Positions 31,435 through 40,996 of a stretch of DNA of 64,000 bases are shown piece after piece. The position numbers and the translations under genes were made by a program. The notes under the pieces were generated by a model. It had not been told where the DNA came from. It saw nothing but the letters and a program-made list of their open reading frames with translations, and made no database searches. Every line of letters begins with the position of its first letter. The stretch's first letter is position 1. Source of the DNA: Tricholoma matsutake (taxonomy: Eukaryota; Basidiomycota; Agaricomycetes; Agaricales; Tricholomataceae); the NCBI GenBank assembly GCA_026075535.2, contig AP026542.1, positions 6,944,001-7,008,000 of the forward strand. Direction: 5' to 3'.

Positions 31435-32792
31435 TCAATAAAATTTATCTTTTGACATATTTTTTCCATCCTCATGGTTCATAGCAAATGTATGAAGGTT
31501 GATGCATGCCATAATCCAGTATGTTGCATACTTGAGCCCCTGTTCCCCATCAATTGTGAGATGTAGGTCTTTTAAAGATGACCATCTCTCTTTCAAGAAT
31601 CCTACACAATGCTCTGAGCTTACATGGATGGCTGACACATGATAGTTGTATGTTGTGTTTTCTGGAGTATCTTTCTCTGGCCTGTCAAAAATCTGAGTTA
31701 GACTTGATCTGCAGATAGGATGTAGAATGCAATCACTCACTTTTTATATGGGGCCTGACACCATTTCTGCAGAGGATAAGCAGAATCTCCCCAAACCCAT
31801 TCATCTTTCTCCAACAGCCTATCATGTTGTTGAACAGTCAATGTCTCTTGCCAGGCTGACACATCATGTTGACTTCCTGGAAGGCCAATACAAAAATCCA
31901 TAATATGACAATCAGGTGTTGAAACAAGCTAAAGATATAAATATAAGTATCAACAACCTAAGCACTTGGGGAAATAGTTTACCTGAACATTGAGTGAGTA
32001 GTTTGATTTACAATCAAACCAGATGTTTCCAAACCAAGATGGCCACTGAAAAAGTGGTACGAGTGTACCATCTACCATGAGCCAGCCATTCTGCCAGGCA
32101 GGACATGACATTGATTCCACCCACTCCTTTGCAGGAGCCTTTGCCTCTGGACTTGCCCATTGAACTGAGGCAGACCAGAAACACTGTGAGCAGGTAGCCT
32201 TCAAGATATGAGTTGTCACAAGGTGTACTGTTCCTACTCCCACTCCAAACTGCAATGCTACCTTGAGAGTTGAGGCCGCATTTCCATAATGCCCAAGGCA
32301 GTAGAGTGCAATGACAGCCTGCTCCTCAACTGGCATCTGAGCATTGTTTGAACTGTTGTGGGACACTTCATCATCCCCTATTGCAGTAATAAGATCATGA
32401 AAGCAATCAGGATCCATCCAGAGGAAAGAGCAGAAGATGTGAGGATAATTATATTTGTATTCATGGAGGATGATATGCATCAGTTCCTGTGTCTTGGGTA
32501 TTGGGTTCCACCGTGCTAGGTAACGATCTGCAAACAGGGCAGCCATCTGTGCAGCATACTGTTTGGCAGGTGTTGGCTCCAAGTCTGAGTCTGAGTCACT
32601 ATCATCTGATGAAGATGAACTGCTCCATCCACCTGAGGACTCTGTGTCACAAGATGAAGTACCACTGGAGGAGTCTGAGTCAGAATCTTCCTCAGAGTCA
32701 AGAAACTCTAGCTCAATTTGTGCAAGGAAATCCACTAGAAAGGCCCAGTGAAGAGCATCAACAGCTAGTTGTCTGTCAAACAGAGTGGGCAT
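31435..32792 (-). CDS. PIF/Harbinger (HARBI1-like, DDE_4) transposase
   Basis: The ATG at 32792 (MPTLFDRQLAVDALHWAF) opens a 280-residue first exon with a long Ser/Asp-rich segment. The helix-turn-helix region is EEQAVIALYCLGHYGNAAST and GVGVGTVHLVTTHIL. The DDE core has WLMVDGTLVPLFQWPSWFG (first Asp) and CKSNYSLNVQ. An intron (gtaaac...tttag, near 31.93-31.98 kb) leads to STPDCHIMDFCIGLPGSQHD and WGDSAYPLQ (second Asp), and a second intron (about 31.68-31.74 kb) to SSEHCVGFLKERWSSLKDL (Glu region). It ends at 31435. With both introns removed I see no premature stop, so this may be the least damaged transposase in the window. Bases 31151-31434, between the convergent genes, are AT-rich and non-coding. 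Confidence 0.85.
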
Positions 32793-32962
32793 AGTGAGGT
32801 AGCAGTACAGTACCCTTGTATTGTCATTTATATAGCCATTCCTTAGCTACAACCAGTGCAATATATGCTACAAGCAGGTATGGTGACCAGGAGCAACAAG
32901 GAGTGATGGTATTTCAAGCTCCGCTTGGTTTGATCATCTCATTTGGATTGATTTGGCTTGTT

Positions 32963-33327
32963 TGATTGAGTTTAAAGCTTGTTTGTGCAAATCCAATGAC
33001 GGGAGGTCTGGAGCATTGTTGCTTCAATGTTTGCACTACATGCACGTACTTTTGTCTCCTCTACCCAATGTGTGGAGAGGTGTTCATGCTGAACTACTGC
33101 ACTGCATGCGTCACAAGTCCTGCCATGACTTTTCATGCACATGTCATGTGCCAAAAACCCCTGTTCCTAGGGAGGAAAGTACTTCAGAGACATTGCCTGT
33201 TTCAGGTTCTCTCTGTTATGCTTTCTCTCTCCTAGGTAAGGGTTTTTTCTTATAGTATGGTTTCTCTCTGTTATAGCTCACTTTCTCATAGTGATATCAC
33301 TTAGTATCTCTCAGTGTATCTTTTGTG
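32963..33327 (+). repeat. 5' direct terminal repeat (A1) of the Ngaro-like element
   Basis: 365 bp, matching 39752-40116 at a constant offset of 6,789 bases with no indels. Begins tgattgagtttaaagc and ends in atcttttgtg. It contains CT-rich runs typical of promoter/leader sequence. Confidence 0.9.
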
Positions 33328-33354
33328 CTCTATTTTTACATCGTTCCTCATATG

Positions 33355-34560
33355 ACCAGCAACAAACATGCAACATACTTTGGACAGGTGTCAGCTCCCA
33401 GAGGAGTTAACACCAAAAACAGGAACAGAACAAGTCCAATGCTCCCTTCTGGATCATCTGGCAGAACCACTGATCCTGCCAGAACAAGAACTCAGGACAC
33501 AAGTGACTCCATACCGCCTGTTGCCGTTGATCCCAAGAAAGACCTGTTCAGAGCCAGTCTTGTCTCAAGGATAGACACTCTCATCCGGGATTTCCAAGAA
33601 AACAGAACCTCATGGATGGAAGCCCTCTACCAAATTTTGCAAGTCCTACATGAAGCCAATGTCTCTGAATTGGTCTGCAAAGCAACCCTCAAGCAGTACA
33701 CCCTATTTGTTGACATTATTGCATCCAAACATAAAGAAGCTGAATGAAGAGGATCACATGCAATGGGAGAAACCAATCGAGAAGAACCTGGAGTTGGAAT
33801 TGCTAATGTCGCCACTCTTGACAGAATCACATGAGGGTGTGGTTCAGACATGGCAGAAGATGCAGAACAAATTCTACGATGATTCCATAGAGACCTCCTT
33901 TGTAAGAGATGGCGACGAACTTTTCCAGTTCCTCTAGCTCTCAGAATGAATCAGATCCAGGAGGAGAGGGAGAGTCCAACAAGAAAAAGTGTATCTACCA
34001 GTCCCAGTTACCATGGTATGTGACTGAAGTTGAAGCTCAGGCCAAAGGACTTGATGAGAACTGAAAACACACATGGGAGACCCTCACTACTGTCCAAAGA
34101 GACCTCATGTTCACTGAGCAAGAGATTAGAAGAGCCACCACAGTGCCACAAGCCTTCCCGGAGTCCAAATGGAAGCACATCTTCAGAGGGGAAGCAGTCA
34201 ACCTTGATGTCATCTTCAGCAACCTCCACCACATCGCCCCTCCTAAGGAGAATGTGGGACACATAGGGAACACAGAAATCTCTCTTGGTAAAACAGATCT
34301 GGCTTGAAAGGTGCAAACGAGCAGCGACTGGACCATTGCATGCCACACCACCTCCAAAGTGACTGCGTATGTCTTCCCCCATCAAACTGAGGAATTGCAA
34401 CAATGGGGAGACTATATGGCCTCAGAGTTCTCTGCCAAGCACATCAATGCACATTACAAACTCATTGCTTTCGACCATGCCATCTGATCAATGGTCAGAG
34501 GCGGACAGTCTGTTGTCCTCACAGATTGAGAACATACCTGTACTCTGCCTACCTCCTTCC
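33355..34560 (+). pseudogene. Gag-like protein of the Ngaro-like element, broken
   Basis: The ATG at 33355 (MTSNKHATYFGQVSAPRGVN) gives about 130 residues with FRASLVSRIDTLIRDFQENR. The frame then shifts: NEEDHMQWEKPIEKNLELEL near 33.75 kb, and later FPESKWKHIFRGEAVNLDVI with FSNLHHIAPPKENVGHIGN near 34.16-34.28 kb. HTTSKVTAYVFPHQTEELQQ follows near 34.35 kb. This pattern (W.NILRG-like motif, then the FPHR-like motif) is the one I associate with the protein upstream of RT in Agaricomycete DIRS-type elements. Several stops and at least two frame changes disable it. Likely particle/RNA-binding role by position. Confidence 0.6.
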
Positions 34561-34562
34561 AG

Positions 34563-36609
34563 ATGGAATACAAGGTGGATCCAGTGGAAGATTCACAACT
34601 GGAGATCAATGCCCCAAGGGCCATTCATCAGAAATCTGTCAATGATTCAACAGTGTTGGAGGATGCCGCAGTGCTGCAAACTCATGCCGATATTGACACA
34701 TCTGTCTTAAGTGCAGACAACCCAGACACAATCAAGAAGGCTGCTCTCAGCAGATCTGACATGGTCTATGGGATGTGTCCAAAATATCTCATATATAATG
34801 TATGGGATCACAAACAATCCAATGAGAATGACACAATTCCTTCGCCTTTCTGCTCAGCTGACTGGACTGAACAAGTGAAACCACTTCCTGCAGTTCCTGC
34901 ATATGAACTGTCAAATATGGCTGCTATGAACACAATAAAAGAAAATCTTGATCTGTTCAAGATCATCACTCCAATCAATATCCACCTCTTCAAACAGTTA
35001 CTACAAAATCATCCCAATCACCCTTTTGTTGACTCAGTCTGCCATGGGCTGCATGAGGGTTTTTGGCCATGGGCAAATACTCATCATGATCATTATCCAT
35101 CTATTGTAGATGAATCATTAGGGATGCCATGAGATGTCAAACAACAGGATTTCTTATGGAGACAGCAAGACCATGAGCAATTGAAGGGTAGGTTCTTGGG
35201 TTCCTTTGGAAGGGAACTCCTCCCTGGAATGCATGCTTCCCTGATACATGCAGTTCTGAAAACACACTCCGAGAAACTACATATGGTCATCAATCAGAGT
35301 GCTGAGCAGTTTGCTCCCAACACCATGATTAAACAAGAAGACATAAAGAGTTTCCCTTTGGACAACATGAGGCACCTGGGTGCTGAATTACTCATGCATC
35401 ACTGAGCTGACCCTAATCAATCGTTCACAATCTACAAATCAGATGTTGCAGAGGCTTACCAACTGCTCCTGATGCATCCTCTGTGGCAGATAAAGCAGAT
35501 TGTGACAGTGGATGGTGAGCGTAATGTTGATCAAGACAATTGTTTTGGACATAGGCATTTACATCTCCTTTGATGGACTGGTGACATGGATAGCCAGGAA
35601 TGAGATGATGATTCCGGATCTGTGGACCTACATGGATGACTCTTTTGGGATTGATGAAGATGGAAACGTGATATGGTATCATTGTTATAGGAAAAATATG
35701 CCCAAGAACCAGGTGAAGCTTCTGTCCCTATGGGATGATCTGGGCATCCCACATGAACCACACAAGCAAGTCTTCAGGACAAGTCTCACTGTCATCAGAA
35801 TAGAGGTCAATGCAAACTCTTTGACTCTCACACTTCCCAAACAGAATCTGGACAACCTCTTGGAGGAACTTTGTAATTTCACTTCTTGGTCTGAGAAGAA
35901 AAGAGGAGCATCATGGCCTCTGCGTCAATGGCAACAATTAGCTGGATGGTTGAATTGGAGCTTCAATGTATTTCTGATGCTCCAACCCATGCTGAACAGT
36001 TTCTACCCTAAGATAGCTGGAAAGGATCAGCCCTTAATGAAAATTTGGGTCAACAACAGTGTTTGCAATGATCTTGTCTGGGCCATGACACACCTACATG
36101 ACTCTCTAGGAGTCAGACTTCTCTCCTCCATTTCTTGGGAGGTCGAAGATGCAGACAAGACTATTTTCTGCAATGCCTGTCAAACAGGTCTAGCTTTCTG
36201 GTTTCCAGCTTGTTCCCAGGGTTACTACTCCCCTGTTCTGCTTATCAATGCACATGACATCATCTTCTACTTCGAAGCATTGGCCATTGCTGGTGCATTT
36301 GAGAATCTACGCACCTTGGTGATGCATTTGTCCAAGATTGTTGTCTACACTGATAGCATGAACACGGTAAACATCTTCAATACCATGCGATGCCTACCTG
36401 AGTTCAATCCTCTGCTTCAACACTGCATGGATATTTTCTTGCAAAATAAGTTTGATGCTCACGTGCTTCACATTCCAGGTGTACAAAATGTGGTAGCAGA
36501 TGCTATCTCACACCGTGAATTTGACAAGGCATTGAAATTAGTGCCACAACTACACATTACAACTTTTCAACCCCCACAATTTATGTCACTGGGGGCAATA
36601 GAAAAATGA
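34563..36609 (+). pseudogene. DIRS-clade reverse transcriptase-RNase H
   Basis: The N-terminal part includes NHPFVDSVCHGLHEGFWPW and a TGA at 35130. The palm begins FTIYKSDVAEAYQLLLMHPL with the catalytic Asp (TGA upstream at 35403). A frame change near 35.55 kb leads to IYISFDGLVTWIARNEMMIP and the catalytic LWTYMDDSFGIDEDGN near 35.62 kb. The connection region has KLLSLWDDLGIPHEPHKQVF and WQQLAGWLNWSFNVFLMLQP. RNase H-like motifs are VVYTDSMNTVNIFNT near 36.35 kb and LHIPGVQNVVADAISH. It would copy the element RNA into DNA for circularisation and recombinase-mediated insertion. At least two stops and one frameshift. Confidence 0.82.
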
Positions 36610-37578
36610 TCACATCCTATGTTCGCACCTGGCAACCTCAATGGGAGCCATGGACACAAGAATGCCTGGTCCATGAGCGTGTGATCACTCTAGGGCAGGC
36701 TATTGATGTCAGCACCTGGAAAAATTATGGTTCAGCTCTTAACTCATACCTGTCTTTTGTCTGTATGCACAATATGCCTGTGGAACCAACTTCTGACACA
36801 CTCAGCTTGTATACAGTGTACATGTGTCATCATATCAAACCTGACTCTGTTGACACTTACCTCTCAGGGATTTGCCACCAGCTGGAGCCATACTTCCCAA
36901 ATGTATGCAAAATCTGCAAGTCTCGACTTGTACATCGCACATTAGAGGGTTGTAAGCACCTTTGAGGAACACCTACAGTGTGTAAACAAGCCCTCACCAT
37001 CTCCGATCTCAACACTGTGTGCATAGTGCACTCTTCACAACCATCGCACAACGATCTCCTTTTCTGCACACAGCTCTGTGTTGGTTTCTTTGTGCTGATG
37101 CACCTGGGAGAACTAACATGGCCCAATCATAGGGACCTTCAAGATTCTTGGAAGCTAACCATGTGCAGCTCTGTCATAATTGATGACTCCTCTTTTTGTT
37201 TTTTTCTTGCCTGGCCATAAGGCCAACAGATTTTTTGAGGGGAACATCATCATTCTATGCACCAACCCCTTCCCCTGCAATTCTGTACAGTTGTTCCACA
37301 ACTATCTCCACTCTCGCGATCACCTCTTCCCCCTGTCATCACCACTGTGGCTCAAAGTGGATGGCACAGTACCATCTAGGTCCTTTTTCATCTCTCGCAT
37401 TTGTCAATTTTTCAACACCCATGTAGGTGGGCAATTGATGTGAGTGGGGGGAGCTACCTCTCTTGCCGAGAATGGGGTTGCCCCCCACATCATACAAGGA
37501 ATTGGATGCTGGGCTTCTCCCACATGGCAAATCTACATTCGCAAGCATCCAGTGCTTCTGCAGGCCATGCTTCATGCC
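36606..37578 (+). pseudogene. Tyrosine recombinase of the Ngaro-like element, catalytically dead
   Basis: The ATG at 36606 (MITSYVRTWQPQWEPWTQEC) begins a SAM-like N-terminal domain (QAIDVSTWKNYGSALNSYLS). The catalytic domain follows. The first Arg region reads FFVLMHLGELTWPNH, with His where Arg is expected (CAC for CGC). After stops comes a TGA where the second Arg would be (ttgatgTGAgtggggggagct), then GGATSLAENGVAPHIIQGIG and WQIYIRKHPVLLQAMLHA with the Tyr nucleophile region intact. Both losses are CpG-type transitions. The coding sequence stops being recognisable at 37578, where the tRNA-like repeat begins. Confidence 0.8.
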
Positions 37579-37808
37579 TGTGTTGGATTATATAATCTGT
37601 CACTGCTTAATCAGGGCTTAACAGACCATAGTTTGCACACACACACAAGTGATGTGATAGTTGTAGCAATCCATGTCTGGTTATATGATATCCTTGTTCT
37701 GTTGAACCCTATAAGACCTGATAGCTCAGTTGGTCAGAGCATCTGGTATATGTCCAGGAGGGCCTGGGTTCAATCCACAGTCTGGTCATCTTTTCTGCAT
37801 TCCTACAG
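37579..37808 (+). repeat. tRNA-containing tandem repeat, unit 1
   Basis: 230 bp beginning tgtgttggattatataatctg and ending tacag, repeated at 37865-38094 (offset 286) with very few differences. A 56-bp spacer (37809-37864) has no counterpart after unit 2. The 130-bp upstream part and the cloverleaf are duplicated together. Confidence 0.92.
37715..37787 (+). tRNA. tRNA-like cloverleaf, unit 1 (degenerate)
   Basis: Acceptor GACCTGA/TCTGGTC (6 of 7 pairs), D arm GCTC/GAGC with box A TAGCTCAGTTGG, anticodon stem TCTGG/CCAGG with a 7-nt loop TATATGT (TAT in the anticodon position, but A rather than U at position 33), a 5-nt variable loop, and T arm CTGGG/CACAG with one mismatch. Box B reads GGTTCAATCC. 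A TTTT run follows 3 bases later. The odd loop and T-stem mismatch favour a tRNA pseudogene or SINE head. Confidence 0.6.
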
Positions 37809-37864
37809 GTTATGGGCCCTGGCACGATTACCTGAGCAGATTAAGATGTGCCAGATTAAGGGGG

Positions 37865-38094
37865 TGTGTTGGATTATATAATCTGTCACTGCTTAATCAG
37901 GGCTTAACAGACCATAGTTTGCATACACACACAAGTGATGTGATAGTTGTAGCAATCCATGTCTGGTTATATGATATCCTTGTTCTGTTGAACCCTATAA
38001 GACCTGATAGCTCAGTTGGTCAGAGCATCTGGTATATGTCCAGGAGGGCCTGGGTTCAATCCCCAGTCTGGTCATCTTTTCTGTATTTCTACAG
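37865..38094 (+). repeat. tRNA-containing tandem repeat, unit 2
   Basis: Second copy of 37579-37808. It ends at the target duplication of the following TIR element (CCTGAAC, 38095-38101). Confidence 0.92.
38001..38073 (+). tRNA. tRNA-like cloverleaf, unit 2 (better preserved)
   Basis: Same 73-nt cloverleaf as unit 1 but with a perfect T stem CTGGG/CCCAG. Box A, box B and a downstream TTTT (Pol III stop) are present. The anticodon position reads TAT (Ile) with a non-standard A33. Could be a divergent tRNA gene, a pseudogene, or the Pol III promoter of a SINE. Confidence 0.6.
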
Positions 38095-38101
38095 CCTGAA
38101 C

Positions 38102-39319
38102 CCCAGTGAAAATTGGATCTAATTAAATCAAATTGATTCAAAGTAGTTCGAAGCAAATCGAAGCAAGTGTGTCAAAAGTAGAATAAAATAGTTTTCCATC
38201 AAACTCTTGCTTTGTAAATCACACACATTACACACACATCGCATCAATGTCCACATCCATCCAACTCCATGCCCTAGCGAAAACCACGTGCATGCGTGTT
38301 TGCCTTGTTGCCTGACTTAGAACTTTTTCTTCTAAGTTCTTTTCTTCCCACCATGTTCCCTCACTGACACACATTGTGAGGCTTTTTTTTTCATATTGGT
38401 TTTTCCTTGCTCACACCTCCCTCGAGACTCAAGAGACCATCCATAAGGCCTTTGAAACCAGTTGTTGGACAGATTGACAGGAACAAGGCAAACAGGAGAC
38501 AGCGGCGAATGATGGGGTAAACCACCCATAAGGCAGCACCATCGACAACCAGGTATGCATAGGCCCACCTTCCCCCTATGTCCGCCACTAACCACTATCT
38601 CGGAAAGCACCCCAGCATGCACCAGCATTCACCAGCACCACTATGACCACCTACAAAAAGGACGACCCAGCACGATGGAACAACTCGACAGTGACAGCGA
38701 AGACCACACCACCCCTCCCTGTCGAACCACAGGCCGCTATGAGAAACTGCTTGTAGGGCAGAAGGTTGGTGTATACACTGGCCAATGAAAAAAGCGATGA
38801 CAAGCAGCGACGAGGTGAGCCAGCGACAGGCAATGGTGGCGGTGACAGCACCCTCCCCCTCCCTCCCTCCACATGGACAATAACACGTTAATGTCCAGCA
38901 ACGACTACGTGGAGCAACGTGACCATGATGATGACTGCAGCAATCTGCACCCAGATCGTGCTACCTGCCCTCCTCTGTCAACATTAGTACATCCCTAATT
39001 ATTTAGTACTTGTGTACAATAACCTCATGTATTCCGATACTGTATAATATAATTTCCTTGAATTGGATTTGCTGGAACCCTGCCCATTGGGAGGATACCC
39101 TAAATATAGATCTATCAAATTTATGTATTATACCTACTTCGATGTTATTCAATGTGACTCGACATTATTCAATCTGATTCAATGGCATGGGAATTGTCAT
39201 CGAATTAAATATTTACAAGTGTGTCATTTTGTGAATACCACAGAATTATATCGAAGAAAATAGAAAGGTACTATTTTATTCGATTTGGTTCGATCTACTT
39301 AGATCCGATTTTCACTGGG
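38102..39319. mobile_element. Non-autonomous TIR element, 1,218 bp
   Basis: Ends are cccagtgaaaattggatcta and, inverted, cccagtgaaaatcggatcta. It is flanked by identical CCTGAAC (38095-38101 and 39320-39326), a 7-bp duplication (8 bp if one extra G is counted). Subterminal regions share AT-rich tcgaa-type motifs. I find no transposase-like ORF. A hAT-like origin is possible from the duplication length, but the TIR is not a standard hAT end. Removing it joins tctacagcctgaac to ctgtttacctc cleanly. Confidence 0.82.
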
Positions 39320-39326
39320 CCTGAAC

Positions 39327-39751
39327 CTGTTTACCTCTTACATCGCCGCGAGATGTTGCTCCTCTGCTGAGAAATACACCCATGCTTCGGGCCCCTTTTT
39401 TCTTTCTTTTGTCATCTGCTTGTGAACCCAAATGTATTTGTATCTTGGTGCGCCATGTTACTTCATTTATTATTGTATTTGTATCCTCACTCCTCACATT
39501 GCTAACTCATCTTCCATCTCTACCCATCCACTTCTCTGTTACTTTTCTACCCCCTTCTCTTTTACAATTCTATCCCCTTTTCTCCTACTTTAAATACTAC
39601 TACTCCTTTTTTTCATAGGTTTTAGCTGTACCTTGAGGCTCCAAATAAAATTGGGCCCTTCTGGCTGACCCAAAGGGTCGCTGAAGTGGTCTTCACCTAT
39701 TTCTGCATACTCCCATCCATGAGAATCCTAGCCCACCATACCCTCATGCAT
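39327..39751. other. 3' non-coding region of the Ngaro-like element with candidate B1 repeat
   Basis: CT- and AT-rich, non-coding. Two short motifs recur beyond the right terminal repeat: gctgtacc(t)tgaggctccaaataaaattgggcc-type sequence at 39625-39657, recurring at 40146-40157 plus 62172-62192 when element B is removed; and about 55 bp from ctatttctgcatactccc at 39697, recurring at 62888. This would fit a B1/B2 pair. Confidence 0.5.
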
Positions 39752-40116
39752 TGGTTGAGTTTAAAGCTTGTTTATGCAAATCCAATGACGGGAGGTCTGG
39801 AGCGTCGTCGCTTTGATGTTTGCACTGCATGCACATACTTTTGTCTCCTCTATCCAATGTGTGGAGAGGTGTTCATGCTGAACTACTGCACCATGTGTGT
39901 CGCAAGTCCTGCCATGACTTTTCATGCACACGTCATGTGCCAAAAACCCCTGTTTTTAGGGAGGAAAGTACTTCAGAGACATTGCCTGTTTCAGGTTCTC
40001 TCTGTTATGCTTTCTCTCTCCTAGGTAAGGGTTTTTTCTTATAGTATGGTTTCTCTCTGTTATAGCTCACTTTCTCATAGCGATATCATTTAGTATCTCT
40101 CAGTGTATCTTTTGTG
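39752..40116 (+). repeat. 3' direct repeat (A2) of the Ngaro-like element
   Basis: 365 bp, a copy of 32963-33327. Followed after about 40 bp by the left LTR of element B. Confidence 0.9.
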
Positions 40117-40157
40117 TTCCCACCTCTCCCACCACGCTGTACCTCGCTGTACCTCGA

Positions 40158-40331
40158 TGGAAGGATGCTGAGGCATCCAAAACTAAGGTATCACTAGACT
40201 AAAGTGGAATGGGTTATATTATTGAGGGTATATGATAAGGTTACAAGACAATGTTCATATTGTATATATGTCCATGGGAAGGTCAGGTGATTGCATCTAT
40301 TAGTCAGTATTAGGTAAGAGATACTCTTACA
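40158..40331 (-). repeat. Element B 3' LTR
   Basis: 174 bp; on the minus strand TGTAAGAGTATC...CATCCTTCCA. Nearly identical to 61993-62166; the few differences I see are transitions. Confidence 0.93.
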
Positions 40332-40547
40332 CTCGCCCATGTTTGAAAAAATTGTTACATGTGGTGGGTTTTGTGCCATTCGGTGTATACTTCGGTCTCC
40401 ACAAGTTCACATCGAGGAAGCCAGAGGTCTGAGTCTGGACCATAACCAAGCCAATGCACAAGGTATTGCTTGCCATGGCCTCGCGTTCTTTGGTCGATGA
40501 TTTTATCTATGAAGTATTCGGTTTCACCATCGGCTGTTATGATTGGG
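40332..40547 (-). pseudogene. Element B chromodomain C-terminal piece
   Basis: The minus strand from the C2 insertion point reads GPIITADGETEYFIDKIIDQ and then GKQYLVHWLGYGPDSDLWLP, a chromodomain with its aromatic residues. It ends in a TAA near 40355, shortly before the LTR. It continues the frame of 50841-51206, which ends FPSRTLKKSG on the far side of C2. Confidence 0.85.
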
Positions 40548-40552
40548 CCAGG

Positions 40553-40751
40553 TGTGGTGACCCGGGGCTTGACCCCGCATTTGTATATATTATATTTCTT
40601 TGCTATTGACCTGGCTGGCCCCTATAAAGGGACCAGCCTTCTATTTACATAAGTGATCTTTGTACTACCACCTCGAGTACACACAATAAATATACGTTAG
40701 TCGTGTTTAGCTCCTGTGTGATATTAAGGGACCTCCCTATGACTCACTACA
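40553..40751 (+). repeat. C2 5' LTR
   Basis: 199 bp, TGTGG...CTACA. Bases 40752-40996 after it are an AT-rich leader with no ORF of interest; I could not identify a standard tRNA primer-binding site. Confidence 0.92.
40618..40630 (+). promoter_or_regulatory. TATA-like element in the C LTR
   Basis: cccctataaaggg, conserved in all three C LTRs (also at about 12541 and 50707). Probable core promoter for element transcription. Confidence 0.5.
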
Positions 40752-40996
40752 GTTTTTTAAACACTCAAACTTGTATAGAGTTAAGCTCAACATCGCCCCA
40801 TCAGCAATTGTCATCAACATGACCCTGAACTTCTCCCATGAGGGGAGAAAATTCTCAATGTGATCAGCGATGGAAGCATATCCATCGCTAGGACCCTAAT
40901 CAAGTTTCTTTGCACTCGACTCTTTGCTTTTCGCCTGCTGCTATGACCGAAATTCCTTTTCTCCATTGCTGAAGATTGTACCTCAAGAACGAGACC

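Larger units (their letters stand above)
29481..32962. mobile_element. PIF/Harbinger DNA transposon, left part
   Basis: Two convergent genes, a Myb/SANT-like protein (+) and a DDE (HARBI1-type) transposase (-), are the hallmark pair of PIF/Harbinger elements. The left end is a probable TIR at 29481-29540 preceded by att. No matching right TIR lies before the Ngaro-like element begins at 32963. A matching inverted sequence followed by att is at 63019-63078, so the right end may have been carried 30 kb away by nested insertions. Confidence 0.8.
32963..40116 (+). mobile_element. DIRS/Ngaro-type tyrosine-recombinase retrotransposon, interrupted and decayed
   Basis: Gag-like ORF, a DIRS-clade RT-RNase H and a tyrosine recombinase occur in order between two 365-bp direct repeats (32963-33327, 39752-40116). 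There is no DDE integrase. The 3' part is interrupted by a tandem tRNA-like repeat pair (37579-38094) and a 1,218-bp TIR element (38102-39319). A short motif occurs both before and after the right-hand repeat, which suggests split direct repeats (A1...B1-A2-B2) as in Ngaro elements. All three genes are broken. Confidence 0.8.

Noticed and set aside
37715..37787. Functional tRNA-Ile(UAU) gene
   Set aside because: A33 instead of U33, acceptor and T-stem mismatches and location in a tandem repeat inside a retroelement make a functional gene doubtful; reported as tRNA-like only.
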